Made by a program: the position numbers and the translations under genes. Positions 41,440 through 56,825 of a stretch of DNA of 64,000 nt are shown one piece after another. Within the stretch, counting starts at the first letter, position 1. Each line of letters opens with the position of its first letter. Below the pieces are notes generated by a model. It did not search any database. It saw only the letters and a list, made by a program, of their open reading frames with translations, and had not been told where the DNA came from. Origin of the DNA: Serpula lacrymans var. lacrymans S7.9 (taxonomy: Eukaryota; Basidiomycota; Agaricomycetes; Boletales; Serpulaceae); assembly GCF_000218685.1 (NCBI RefSeq), contig NW_006763299.1, forward strand, positions 1,628,031 to 1,692,030. Direction: 5' to 3'.

Positions 41440-43341
41440 CTAGCGGTTAGTACTGTACAGGCGGTCTAGATCGACCTTGTATTCTTCCTCCACAGCTTTG
41501 CGTCGTATATTTCCTTTGGTTGCCGTCCGGGGCAATGATTTTGATGGAACAACTACGATGAAGTTGGGAGACGTGATCCGTTCGTGAAGATAGCGTCTAG
41601 AATGAAATGGTCTGGTTTTCCGAATTATTTCTCTTTTAAGCCAGTTGTGATCAACACCACGAGCCGGTTCAATGAAGAGAACAGGCGACGGACGGCCTGT
41701 GCCAACGACGATGCACTCTTCAATGAGATTTGCACAGGTTGAACGAACATTATCTTCAATAGCTCTGCAAAACCCACGGGCAAGGATCAGTTTCTCTCAG
41801 GAGACAGCGATGACCGAAAACGAACTTGGCATCACATCTCAGGCTGTTCTCGCTTTTTATCCAGTCGTCATTGCGACCACGGGACATATATGAGCCTGGC
41901 GTTATTTCTTGGAATAAATCACCAGTGTGGAAATGGCCATCGCTTTGTCGTAACGAAGGATGAGGACAATCGCCCGACTCCGCAAGGATGACAAGCTCGA
42001 GTAGCTGTGTATTGGTTTGATGGTTCGCCTCATTACCGTCCATCGGAGTTATCGGGGAAAATCCATATGACACGCCCTCCAAAGGACGCAAGAAAGCAGT
42101 ATCAGAACCCTCGATGTGAGAGGACAAAAGCATAGCACCACACTCCGTACTACCGAACAGATTCTGCAAAGAAGAGTAAGAAAAACTTCTTTCACGGCAA
42201 AGAAAAAAAATGCTTGAGCTTCACCTTCAATTTCAGACCATTGCAGTAAGCCCACTCCTCTTCTTCACGATTCAGAGGCAGGCCACTGTACAATATCTCA
42301 TCTAAACTCCGAAGAAGGCTCAGTAGTTTGGGGTTATGGCGGGCATTTCGAAGATGACCAGCAAGGAATGTAGAAAACTGGTTAAGGCGATTAAGGTGAC
42401 AGCGGTGAATCATATCGACCAACTCGTCTGTGGAGAATCCGATTTGTGTTGGCTGAACCGTACATGACCCGTATTGTAGGGAACCAATTAACACTTCAAG
42501 TTAAATCAGCATCACTCATTATCAAAGTGTTACATAACTCCTCACTAGATGTCTGTGCGATATGACACATACTTCCCCTAAAACGCAAAATCAGACAAAG
42601 CCGAAATGGAAGTTATGAATATAACGGCACTCACATCCATACGCTTACATCTTGCCGCTCAAGATCTCGAGGCCTACCGGCTTGTTTTGCTTTAGCAATA
42701 ATGGCTGAGAGCCAAGAATACGTGCAAGGTACGAGTTTTGGGCTGCCAGAAGTTGAACCGCTGGTGTGAAAGACGAAGACAAGCTGGTCCCCGCTTCTTA
42801 TCGAGGGCATATCAGGAAGTGGGTGGTTTTCGATGGTAACATCACTAAGATCGGCCGCGCGATGAACTGGAACAGGGCAGTCGACAAGGCCAGACTCGAA
42901 TGTTGAATCATATATCAGTGCTTTCGCCTGCGACTTTCGTAGTAGCTCAAAGACGACGACAGGATTGGGTAGTCGTATGCTGAATAGTTGAGGGACAAAA
43001 CCAGCCCTCGAGAGGCCGTAGATTTGAAGGACGTCGCAGTAAGTCATGCCTCCAATCCTGCAAAAAAGAGATACGATAAGCGTGACCGAGAACATAGGAC
43101 ACCATAGAAACACGTGCCATAGTCCAACTACGCTTCCCGCAGGGATGCCATCAGATTTTAGAATCACGGACCAATGTCTCGCGAAACATTCTACGTCTTC
43201 CCGGAATTGCTTATAAGAGATCGATGCCCAATCTTGTACCTGGTGTGTTGGATCTGATCGGGGCACTCGGAATGCAGGTGAGGAGGGATAAAGGGTGGCA
43301 GCTTGCTCGAGCACTGTTAGATGGGATGAAAAGTGGCTCAT
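41440..43341 (-). CDS. Stand-alone adenylation-domain protein (NRPS-like / AMP-binding)
   Basis: ANL-superfamily adenylate-forming enzyme that would activate a carboxylic acid with ATP. Start taken at ATG 43341 (MSHFSSHLTVLEQAATLYPS); an open frame continues above it but lacks homology. Core motifs in order: A3 phosphate loop FVFHTSGSTSGSPKLVPCTY; A5 NLFGSTECGAML; A7 SDGHFHTGDLF; A8 hinge YMSRGRNDDWIKSENSLRCD; A10 catalytic Lys region PRTATKGNIRRKAVEEEY. Several introns, including one removing HVFLWCPMFS. It ends at TAG 41440 soon after A10 (LDRLYSTNR), with no carrier, reductase or thioesterase domain. Related mushroom enzymes normally go on into such domains, so this one is either a true stand-alone enzyme or a C-terminal truncation. 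Substrate unknown. Confidence 0.82.
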
Positions 43342-46300
43342 GGCTGATGAACATGCAGACAGACGTACCTTTAAATACGTGCTGTACGAAGTGCCAATGG
43401 CTGAGTCATGCCCGGGAGTACAGAAACGAAACGACCGATGTAAATGGAAAGACGTTATCATGCTATCCTTGATCATTGGACAGCCGCAGAGATGATAGCA
43501 CAGATGCGGCGACTTGAAACATGAAGCAGGCACGACAAACGGACGGCGACTAATGCGAAACGTCGATAGAACGACACTTTGATGAATGCTATGGCGGCAG
43601 TGTGAAGTTTTTCCCAAGCCACCTTTTGCCTGGTGTAACCTGAAGAACTGCCTTTATCCGTGTATCAAGGAAAAGGCAAGACCTATAAAGCACTGTCACG
43701 TGATGCATATCCTATGATGAAAAGATTCCGTCACAGTCTTCCAAGAAAATCTCCAGTTCACGAGGCTTAACCACAGAAATGCAGCACGGCAGAGTCTCCG
43801 TTGCCACCTGACAGAAGCTGAGCTTGCTCAAGTCTTGGGAAACAGCAAGCACCTTGGGTATAAGCTTGGCCATGAATGTTTGATGCCGTGGTGCCTTGAG
43901 GCTTGGTCTATTTCCGTTGCGATCTCCTGGCGGATGATGGGTGCCATAAAGTATGGATAAACACATACCATCTGGATATATCTTGAACCCCTGCTTTCTC
44001 CGACTCCTGACTCTCCGTTCGAAGGAGAGCTACTCTTCTCGTGTAGTGACAAAGGCGCCTCTTGACGATTCGGGGTGCACCGGTGCTGACAGGCGGGTGA
44101 CCTCCGAGTGTGTCGTAACGCTGGGAGGAGCTAGTGCGAAATAATATCAGAGGTTGTGACTAAGGACCCTTTTTTGGTGGCTCTGCTAGATTGTGACTCA
44201 CTGCGGTTTTCACTTAGGAATCCTTGATGCGGCGTAACTTGAACGAACCTCCAATGGACTAGTGGAACCCCGAGAGCCTACCTATCACAGATACGTGAAC
44301 TAAAATTCAAGACCCTATTGCAAGCAGAGACATTAATGACGAGCCCGCGGACGTGGTGAATGGAAGTTCAGTGTGAGAGGAACTCAGTAGATGGATGTAA
44401 CTGAATCAACTATTTGGAGTGACCGTGACTTCTGGTGAGCGTGTTTTCTTCGCAGAATCTGGCAATGATCTCACAAGGGAATAGCATTGTATTCGTGAAA
44501 TTCGTGTATCCTCAGGCCTCATGTTCTAACGAAATGCCAAAGATGTTACGCAAAATCCAAGTATCCGTCTACTAGATCGTCCGGGAATAATAATAGGCTA
44601 TTAAGGACGCGATGTCGGAATGAAACCTTGTACTTTCATCAACGTATGTTTAGGGTTATATCCGTCCGTGGTGGTAGCAATTATGATAGGACTCTTGGGA
44701 CAGCGTCAAAAAAAATCTACGCACCTTAATCCTTATCTGCACCAGATCAAGGCGGATCTTTGTAATCGCGGGTAAAACGGTGACACCTCAACAGCCCACA
44801 TGTTATACGCCTGGCAGTGTGGATGAGATGTTATATTAGGATGAATGTTCGTTTGAATCCTCTTGCTGATCATAGTCAAGGCTGATGCGGCGGCCTGAAC
44901 TCACGGGACATTTCGTAGCGGTGGTCCATACGAGGGTACAGTCGTGCCATGGAAATCCAAACCTTCTCAAGTACCTCCGAGCCCAATGAACTCCTTCTCG
45001 CCCCAAATCTCAGGGAATTCGATCGCAGCATACGAATGTGCCTCCTCGGTAAACTGGATTCCGAGTACTGGGACCAATACCAGTCAATGAAAAGGTGAGC
45101 AAAGCGACTCACCCATTCGCCAGATAGCGGTTCGGGGCCAATAATATCCTTCCTAAAACAGTCCCCTGATATGTGAAAACCGAAAACAAGTAAATGAACT
45201 CCTGATCCAACTCGAAGATAGGTCTACAACTTGCTATGTCTGACGTGAAGACCTGAGACAATCGCAATGCAGGAAAGTGCGTCGATCTCGTTGAAATACG
45301 AGTACTATTCCACTCATGGATATCCGTAGCTTCACAGTGTGAACATTCTATCATCCTTACACAACACGATTTTCGGCTCTGTAGCGGAAGAGATATTAGA
45401 ACAAGGGTAAGAGATGCAGTCCACGAATGGAATGTTTAGCTCGCTCCACTTACCTTGTACGATGTTTTCACAGCTACAATTACCTGAGGCTCCCAACGGC
45501 GACGAATCGAAGAAACAAAATTATGCAATGCGGTCTGCGCGTACCCTGTCCGATTCGGAGCTGCGAAGGCACCCTGAGCAACAATGGGGCTCTAAGATGG
45601 AAATTTTGTCTGTCCGACCATGCGCGGAGTCTGAATACTCACACCGAGCAGTGCGTGCTCTGAGGATCGCGTTGACTTCCAACAGGCTCCCAGTGGACGG
45701 ACCAGTGACCTTGTCAGAAGGTACACTGAGGCAACCAGGCAACAGTTTCATCGTCGCTGTTGTGGGCGTCAAACACTGGTTGCAGTTCATTATACAAATT
45801 ATTTTGGTCAAGGCACGCTTAATACCAGAATCTAGCCCATCCCTTGACAGGAACTGGCGCTGTTGCAACTGGATGTTAAGCGCTTAAACGCTTGGAGCTA
45901 ACGCCCAGAAACAGTTCGATTTTTCCTGATGCGGATCGAGGCTGAGTCGATCGCCGCACATATGGACCTACATATTGATGGTAGTCGCATCCCGAGCTTC
46001 CGTGTCTATAAATTGTGTACGCGTTGGAGAACATTCCGAATCTCTCATAACGGGCTGAGTATCCCAAGGTTTTGTGTCCCCAATTGAATTGTGCGTTCTT
46101 CCAACTCGATCTCCAGCGCAAAACTCAGGGATGGCGGGGAACGGGCCAATTTGACACGCAGCGACGAAGGTGCGATTTTCTTACAGTTACGCGACATTAC
46201 TGTTGAAGCTTCTGAAACTGGAATAAATATTTGGTGTCAACAAATCATAGTCACACGCTGATTTCCGAGCCACAACTGTATCGCAACATGAGCCAGCATG

Positions 46301-46545
46301 CCGTCCTTCATGATTAACTTGAATTGGCCAAGTAAAGGAAAAAAACACCTAAAACTTACATAAAACTTTTTGAACACTACAGTGGCCGAAAGGCTCTTTG
46401 TAAATCGATACAACCTTGCCGTGGGCAATGGAGAGAAAGAGTGGTCTATTTTCCTTATTTTCATGACCATACTGCGTAAAAGAGCGTTTTTTATTTTTTT
46501 TCGAAGGCTCTTTTCCTCCATCCACATCATCGCAGAGGTCAAATC
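43342..46545. other. Gene-poor stretch, about 3.2 kb
   Basis: I looked for spliced genes on both strands. A few minus-strand pieces look protein-like, for example PYFMAPIIRQEIATEIDQAS around 43.9 kb and LSFALEIELEERTIQL around 46.1 kb, but none joins into a family I recognise and many stops intervene. Best described as decayed or unknown. Confidence 0.35.
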
Positions 46546-47867
46546 ATGTCTGTGCCTTTGGACCTCTTGGAGAAAACCTCAATCTCGAATCCAGAGCTCC
46601 TATGGATAACCCAATGTGCCTGTGGTATGTACACTATTCTTGTCATCGTGCATGTCCTGATAATTTGCAGTCGCGTCCTTGACATTGGTGCTCTGGGAGA
46701 TGCTCATTAATCTGGGAGACGAGTCGAGTCTCATCTGGCCGTAAGCAGCGTGTTTAAAGTGCCTCCTATTCATCGTGACATCTTTGACAGAAGGTCTCAC
46801 GGTTCTTACCTGACGATCATGGTCAAGTGGGCTTACCTATTTTCTAGGTACTTTGCAATCGCCGTTCAAATGTGTGCCTTCGTTTCTCTATCTGACTACG
46901 TTAATCGCTGATAATATCTTTGGCCGGTTTTCTAGAGCCAATATTAATGTGATCTTTACCTTCGCTCGGGCAGCCCCTGTTGCGGCCGATACGTGTAAAA
47001 GCTTCTACATCTATCAAGGCTGTTCAGTGGAGGCTCTGCTACTCGCGTTTGACTTCGCTTTACTCGCTCGAGGTTCGTCTTCTTCGTTAACACGTGTTAT
47101 ATTCGTGCACACTTACGTACATAAAACGTGCAGTACACGCACTCTATGGTCAGAAAAAACGTTACACGATTATCGGGTTAGCTGCTATTCTGGTGGAGCT
47201 CATGACGATGTTCATAAGCGGCTTTTCCGCCATTCCGAATGTGCCGTACAATCAGGATTGCCTTGTGATGAGTACTCCTACGAGTGTGGTATATTTCGTG
47301 CTCGGTGTCGGTTTCTCACAATGCGTTATTCTGGGGATGACGTATTACAAGAAGATAGAGCTTGAGCGTGGATCCGGAGGCGGAAGAATACCTGTCTTGT
47401 GGATTGTCGTTCGAGATGGTGCTCTTGCTTTTACGGTTATGGCCAGTCAGTCCTTCGATTTTGCACTAACAGTGAGAGATTGTGTTTGACAGTGAGAAAT
47501 GATAGGCTTGTTAATTTTGCTTTTCGTATATACTCTTTTTGAAAAGGCGATGGCCAATCTTATCTACTAGTATGTGGCATCATTTAAACGTACGTCCAAC
47601 CTTGAAGCTAACTTGATCACAACAGTTGGTTTTCTGCAGTTCTCTCTGTTATTGTCGGTATTTCTTTCTTTATTGTTAGTTGAATGTACACCTTAACGAG
47701 ATCTACAGACCTGTCGTTTGATACTTAACATGCGGCTCCTCCCATCGTCTGCTGATGAGACTACTGATGGGCAGTTCACGACCAACTTCCCGCATCTTGA
47801 TAGAGATCCAGATTCAATTCGGCTGGACTGTGTCAACTATGTGTATTCCGGGAGTGATGACGCATAA
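46546..47867 (+). CDS. DUF6533-type multi-pass membrane protein
   Basis: Agaricomycete-specific family of about seven helices, function unknown. Start ATG 46546 (MSVPLDLLEKTSISNPELLW), intron about 46624-46671, then ASLTLVLWEMLINLGDESSL and IWP, the hallmark DUF6533 start. Next exon SYLTIMVKWAYLFSRYFAIA; later CKSFYIYQGCSVEALLLAFD with the conserved CxxFY pattern; then VHALYGQKKRYTIIGLAAIL and YNQDCLVMSTPTSVVYFVLG plus IPVLWIVVRDGALAFTVM. The C-terminal exon CRLILNMRLL is the usual end of the helical part, followed by a cytosolic tail (LDRDPDSIRLDCVNYVYSGS) to TAA 47867. Introns around 47.5-47.7 kb are approximate. All expected helices seem present, so it is probably intact. Confidence 0.8.
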
Positions 47868-48269
47868 GTCGATGTCAGGTTGGCTGGTCGCGGACAACTG
47901 TGTCAAACTCAACCCACAGTTAGCTGGTATATATGTCTAGGAGCGCCATGCGCTCGTACACACAGACCAGGCTCTCCGCTTTCTATTCTGTGAATGTGTA
48001 GCATATCGCTCCTTAGCTGTTTTTCGGTCTAGGGAGTGAGTGATAGTTTACTTACACCGCACTCTATTTTACCATTTCATGCAGCTAGCTCTGGATACAA
48101 ATATGCATTTTCTACGTACAAGTTTCACCATGTTTTGGTATAGCACGCAGAGTTGTCCACTTTTACGAAACCATTTCAAGTTATAATCTACCGTATTGAC
48201 GGTGACTTATATTTTTCCACTGTAGCCTACAAGTTATCTGCTAGTATTACATCTCAAACACGACAGTCT
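47868..48269. other. Intergenic, convergent 3' ends
   Basis: About 400 bp between the ends of the DUF6533 gene (plus) and the secreted protein gene (minus). No other feature seen. Confidence 0.4.
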
Positions 48270-50176
48270 TTACCGTTCGTATTCCCTCTCAGCCTTGAAC
48301 TTCCACTGGTATGAAGCTGCTCGTGCCACAGCCGGTGATGATGGAGTTGAACTCCCGCTCGATGTGGATGCTGCTGTCTCAGTTGTTGTACTCGTTGAGA
48401 TGGAAGCAGTCTTCGTCGTTGAAGCCGACCCACTATTCGCGATTGAAGAAGCGACAGCTTCGGCATTCATGGACGTGGAGTATGAGGCTGAAGTCGTACT
48501 CGAGGATGTGTTGGTAGGAGCAGCAATCCATTCAACATCCAACGATCCTGTGGCTGCAGCAGTGGTAGAAGAAATTGGAGCAGACGTTGTAGTATTGGTC
48601 CCAGATGTGCTAGTCGCAGCATCCATAGTATTGGGAGAGGGCCCGGCTGTAGAGACCGTGGTGGTTGTGGTCACCTGAGTTGTGATCGTAGTGGTCGCTT
48701 CGGTTTCGTTAGCGGCACTGACCTGATTCGGGGGAGCCGGACTTGAGCTATTTACAGGCGAACCAGAGGGTGTGACTTGAGGAGCAGCAGGAGCGAATAC
48801 GAGTATAACATTTAGACTTTGAGCAGACTGAGAACTTGAGGAGTCCCGAGAAACGAGGGGATCCCCTGTCACTCTATCATTAAAAGTGCTGTCAGCTTCC
48901 GTATTTACGGCACTCGAGTTGGAGGGGGCTGAGGGAACTGGTCCTGCGCTAGAGGTTGAGTTTGAGTGGCTTCCAGTCGCATTTGTCCCGTTAATTCCAT
49001 ACTCCCACCTGGGATCAACTACGCCTGTAAAAGTGTTATATGTAAACAACTGACTCGTGTGCTCTTCGGTTTCGAATTCATTGGAACAAGGCTCCATCAT
49101 TAAAGCCTGAGCTTTGGATGGTTTTGGATCAAATGTCGCGCAGTAGGGGACCAACGCTGCCTTCGAAGGATCGTATACATCAAGCTCTAACTTGACAATC
49201 ATGGAACCGTTTGAACTGGTATCAGCGTTTGAAACATTGTTGGGGAAAGCCACAAGGTAAAATTGAGTCTGATTGGTGTTGGACGCGTTGAGAGAAAATG
49301 ATGCGTCGTTGGTCGAGTTGGCCGATTTCTCAATGACTAGAGAACCTAGACGCTGTTGTTGTCCAGTACTCGTACTATTAGCCTGAGAGTAATAATAACT
49401 TAGCTGTTTATGGACCAAGAAACGGGTAACAGACCATTATATCAACAGTTCCTGGAACCCTCTGGTCTTCGTCCCCGACTTCCGAATCCGGTGCAGTATA
49501 TTGCCTGCGACTATGTGTGGAACTTTGAACTACATAAGAAGTGCCTCCAGAGTCATGGAGAACTAGAGAGCCATTTCCATGGGGATACGATTGCTCTCCA
49601 TTAGATCGACGGTGCTCGTGAACATATTCATGTACATGCTCATGAATGTGCTGGTCACTGTCCTCCTTCTGGCCATAGATGTGGATGCGACTGTGACTAT
49701 ACGCGTGGTCATTTTTCCCTCGCCTATCTGGTTGATCGCGATACCTTTTACCGCGATAGCGATCGTGGTCATAATCGTGATTCGCCTTCGAAGTCGAATG
49801 TCGTTTGTTTGGACCGATCACGTAGCCCTACCGCCCGCATATAAGGAACAAGGAAGCATTAAGATGAAGTGAAATTTGAACATGCCTGTTTTTTGAAATG
49901 CTCCGTTCCCTTCTTTCCGCGACTGGTCTCCTGTGCTGACTTCTCGTCATGCATGTTGTTCCTCCCTCGTCTATCAATGCGATCGTGCGTGTACTTGACG
50001 CTAGGGTAAGTGCTTCTCAGGTAGACGTGATCGGTGGCCTGAGAACCATCGCGCGCCTTGATGTTCGAGTCATAGTGATGAACTGATGCAGCGGCCACGT
50101 GCACAGTCGAAGGGAAAAATACAGTAACCAGTGTGCAGAGCGCAGCGAGTGAGACGAAGCGGGAGTTGAGAACCAT
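48270..50176 (-). CDS. Secreted His-rich / Ser-Thr-rich protein
   Basis: No family recognised. ATG 50176 opens a clear signal peptide (FVSLAALCTLVTVFFPSTVH, cleaved near AAA-SVHH). The next part is charged, with an RR pair that could be a processing site (DRIDRRGRNN). After an intron (about 49827-49888) whose donor appears to be GC rather than GT (CAG-GCATGT), exon 2 has an Arg/Asp/His-rich repeat-like stretch, including HIHEHVHEYVHEHRR, plausible metal binding. A second intron (about 49392-49418) leads to LSYYYSQANSTSTGQQQRLG and a folded-looking region with many N-glycosylation sites (YLVAFPNNVSNADTSSNGSM, PYCATFDPKPSKAQALM). The last 200 residues are Ser/Thr/Ala-rich and mucin-like. It ends in ...QWKFKAEREYER, so it has no GPI signal. 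Probable cell-wall or extracellular protein. Confidence 0.7.
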
Positions 50177-50636
50177 ATGAACGGTAGATTCTTATCGTGT
50201 GCTAGAAAAAGGTTAAAAGTATGCTATAAATCACGGGGTAGAGTGAAGTTGGATATTAAAGAGAGTGTATTGCGAGGCCTGTCGCGTAGAAGGTATAGAA
50301 TGCGCAACCAGTCGCTAGCAAGAAAGAAAATTAGATAAATGATATAAAGATCACCAGGATCTGTGAGATGGAGATGGGGAATGAAAAGTGGGAATTGGAA
50401 GACATGGCTGGTATTTATTCAGTCCTGGCGGGTGGTTCAAGTGTGATGTCATAGAGTTTGGGACTGTCAGCCAATGTGCGGAGATGATGATCAGACTCGG
50501 AGTTGCAGACTGGTCTCAAAACGGAAACTAATATTCCTTTTACGGTAACTACAGTATCCCACGACTTCAGACTCCGGTTTCAGGCGGTCATGATCATTTT
50601 CATATTCGTGTCTGGTGGTCAGACCAACTGATTAGG
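50177..50636. promoter_or_regulatory. Divergent promoter region, secreted protein and thioesterase
   Basis: About 460 bp between two ATGs facing away from each other (50176 minus, 50637 plus). No named site can be defended. Confidence 0.4.
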
Positions 50637-51688
50637 ATGCATCTACTCACTGCTAAACGCGCCCTAAGACTAGTAGGTTTTATTAGATCATACTCCAGCC
50701 GTTCTTCTATAGAGGTATGTGTACACGGTCTTTGGTGCATCGTTAACAGTGTTCATTCAAACCACCATCAGTCTTTACAGGCAGCCTTTCGGGACCCTTC
50801 TTCTCCCTTTCATATCCCGCCGGGAACACAGGGCCCTGCTTCACCTGACCCATTATTCGAGGCCAACCCCATTCTTGATTCTGTACCAGAATTGGCTCCG
50901 CGAGAGGAAGCTACACAAAAACTACTAGCTTTAGGGTATGATCCATCCTCCCTCTGGGAGCAAAGTATTGTATGGGGACATCACGATGCTTTTCAGTGAG
51001 TGTACACCTGTTATTGTACCTCATCACCTTCAAACTACCATTTCTTAGACACGTCAACAATGCTCAATACGGTACAACCCCAGTCACTTCACGCTAATTA
51101 ACAGAGGACACTGATGCACTAGTACTCCATTGCAGTCCGCTTCTTTGAGTCTGTGAGCCTTTCAATTGAAATACACTCCCCAATTTTCACTACTTATCAC
51201 CGAGGGCATCCTAGGGTCGAATGGAATGGATAATGTCCATCGGAAATGACCTCGGCGGCCCCACAAAGGTTCAAGCTATGCTGAAAGCCCAGGGAATCTC
51301 CTTCATTCTGAAATCCATCAGTGTCAATTTCCGCCGGCCCGTGACTTATCCTGATACTGTGCGTTTCCCTAGTGATTTGCCATCTGCCGTCTTGAATGCA
51401 TTTTATCCTGTGACACAGCTTCTCATCGCGCACAAGCCGCACTTACTTGACAGCGAAACTTTGGCAACTTCGAAACCAAAACGTGGACCTCCTCTATCGC
51501 ACACCCAATTCAATCTCCACGGCATTGCGTATTCGTACTCACAACGTGCTATTGTTGCAGATTCCGACGCTGTGATTGTCTGGTATGACTATGACAAACT
51601 GAAGAGATGTGATCCTGGAGAAGTAGCGCGCAACGTCATCTGGAATCGTATGAAACATGCAAGTATTGACGGAAAGCAGGTCTCATAG
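50637..51688 (+). CDS. Hotdog-fold acyl-CoA thioesterase, probably mitochondrial
   Basis: Start ATG 50637 (MHLLTAKRALRLVGFIRSYS), an Arg/Ser-rich leader that looks mitochondrial. Intron about 50714-50779 (GTATGT to TTACAG), then AAFRDPSSPFHIPPGTQGPA. The core 4HBT/hotdog signature WGHHDAFQHVNNAQYVRFFE spans an intron (about 50998-51050) and has the conserved Asp-x-x-x-His-Val-Asn-Asn; it continues with MSIGNDLGGPTKVQAML, FILKSISVNFRRPVTYPD, then an intron, then LLIAHKPHLL and the last strand ADSDAVIVWYDYDKLKR. Ends at TAG 51688. Such enzymes hydrolyse acyl-CoA thioesters; the substrate is not predictable. The fold call is sound, the localisation is inferred from the leader only. Confidence 0.82.
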
Positions 51689-52164
51689 AAGTTTGGTTTC
51701 CTTGATATCATTGATTGTGATACTTTCTGAGAAACATCATGGAATGATATCCTTAGCAGATAGATTCCAATACATCACTTCGTGGAGGATTTCATTAAAT
51801 GCGCTCTCACCTCCTGTCCCATAATATGAGCTCAACTAAGCTGCTTAAATGAGGTATCAAAAGTGTCAACACCCAGTATGGTGTATTCTCCATCAACACG
51901 AAATGTATGGGATAGGTAACTTTGATTACTGGGTTTTGACAAGGAAATTCACAATGCAAACTCCCGAACTATATTTTCTTGTAAGTGTGTTACAAACGTT
52001 GGTATAGCAAAATTTTGATAGCTGTTCTTCATTGACTTCAATGGGCTTTTAGTAAACTTTCAACTTGAATCGTTTGTTTCTTGAAGCTATTGAAATCACG
52101 TGACTGATTTTTGGCAAAATGGCCACATTATCATGATCCAGCCTAATCGTTCTACGCTCAAGTA
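51689..52164. other. Intergenic
   Basis: About 475 bp, AT-rich; promoter of the TBCB gene presumably at its right end. No gene recognised. Confidence 0.4.
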
Positions 52165-53145
52165 ATGTCACCCAGTACTGTCAACGTCTTCGTAGTCTCC
52201 CTCGATACGCGCTCAGAGCGTCGTTTTGACCTTCATATCACAGTCGAGCAGCTTAAAGTTGTGTATGCACAATCATCATAGTGAAACGGCTAATCTAACA
52301 GATCATTTCGCATTCGATCCTTATCCTTCCTATTGGTTCTTCAAATCGAATTACTAGGCAAAGCTTGAACTTATAACTGGGGTACCAGTGCCCAACCAGC
52401 AGATCTCGGTATGCGATGGCAACGATGAATCTCACATCGTCGTTGGTCTGGATGAGGACAATAGATCGCTTGGTTTCTATGGAGTAAGAGATTGGCAGAT
52501 TCTAAAAGTAGGTCATATCGACCAGACATTCTGGAAATTAAAAGGTCATCTCGCTGATCAATTTGACATTAGGTCACAGATACCAATCCATCCGTTTCAC
52601 TCACAGGCCAGTTGACCGATGTTTCGCAAGTCGAAAAATTTGAGCTAAGTAAGGAGGCTTATGCTGAGCGACAAGGTGATTTGCTCCGTCCTTCATATGA
52701 CATCGGAAAACCTATGTTCGGATAGACAGTGTTCTCGCATACAAGCAACGAAACAAAGTGGGGCGTTTTGCACCAAAAGTCGAGTCCGCGAACACACCTG
52801 TACCGCGAGTCGATATCCCTGTCGGTTCACGATGTGAAGTAGAGTCAGCGGAAGATAATTTTCACAAGCGTGGCACTGTAAGATTCGTAGGGCAGACAGC
52901 TTTCGCCCCAACAGGCATTTGGGTGGGCATAGAGTATGACGAACCAATTGGAAAGAATGATGGCTGGTGAGCTGTCATCTCTACTATCTCCAAACCGAAT
53001 ATGCTCAGGTTTTGCCACTTCCAGTGTTCAAAGACAACAGTACTTCACTTGCGGTCCAAGTCACGGCGTGTTTGTTCGTCCGGATAGAGTTTTAATTGGC
53101 GATTTCCCTCCTGAAGAAATAGACTTTGATGACGAAGAGTTGTAA
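52165..53145 (+). CDS. TBCB: Tubulin-folding cofactor B (CAP-Gly protein)
   Basis: Chaperone that, with cofactor E, handles alpha-tubulin in microtubule biogenesis (Alp11 in fission yeast). ATG 52165 opens a ubiquitin-like domain ([31 protein letters not shown]), then after an intron [20 protein letters not shown] and [21 protein letters not shown] short linker helix [12 protein letters not shown] and [20 protein letters not shown] precede the CAP-Gly domain: [49 protein letters not shown], then [25 protein letters not shown] is the CAP-Gly hallmark. It ends in acidic [14 protein letters not shown] at 53145; the family normally ends in D-E-L/I-type acid tail. At least five introns. Complete by length (about 235 residues). 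Confidence 0.92.
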
Positions 53146-53565
53146 CTCTCGCAAAAAAACCGCCTTGCGTGGTGCATAATCTCGGTCGTGAAAACAGCGG
53201 GACATTTCTTCATGTTTGATTTACCTTAGATAGGGTTCGAAGCATCGGATGGTGATTGTTACTTGGCTCTTGATTATTGCTACTGTATATCCAGAACAGT
53301 CAAAAGGTTGAATGCCGTTCACTGCGTAGTCTGTTGTGTGGGTTTCGAAACTTCGAGCTGCTGGAATGCCGTCGAATGAACGGGAACTGCTTATAGAGGG
53401 CGGAAGGCACGTGGCTCCCCGGACTTCACGGCCGGTGTTTGCCGGTCGAGCGAAACGTCCCCCCACCCAAGGACGCGCGTCGCTCTCCTCATCCACTACA
53501 TAAAGCAGAAAAGCTCTGCGGCACTCCATCTTCAGTGAACCTTACTTTTTAAAGAATTTGTGATA
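53146..53565. promoter_or_regulatory. Upstream region of CDC48
   Basis: About 420 bp between TBCB and CDC48, both on the plus strand. No further gene; the many short frames on the minus strand here are not supported. Confidence 0.4.
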
Positions 53566-56524
<2,959 letters not shown>

Positions 56525-56825
56525 TTGGAGTGCAAGCTTCGCTTCTTTTCTACTCCTTTCCTTAGCTCTCGTGTCTTAGTTGGAATCTTGCCTCATGATT
56601 GAATGATAGACTGTGCACAGTTTCTGTACGTTAGATATAACTACACAGCAATAAAGCGACGAATTGTATCTTTTCACATTTTCACTACTATACTATCACG
56701 TGAGGTGGGCGCGCCGGTAATTTCAAGCAGAATTGCCGCTTATACCGGCTGCACTCTTTACTGAAACACTTGCACCTCAACATTGCAGCAGTCAATTAAC
56801 GTACTCGACTTCAAACCCAACCATC
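56525..56825. promoter_or_regulatory. Short intergenic, CDC48 to DGAT2
   Basis: About 300 bp between two plus-strand genes; presumed terminator of CDC48 and promoter of DGAT2. No specific site claimed. Confidence 0.4.

Noticed and set aside
48295..48678. Plus-strand Val-rich frame of 127 codons
   Set aside because: Antisense to the Ser/Thr/Ala-rich tail of the secreted protein.
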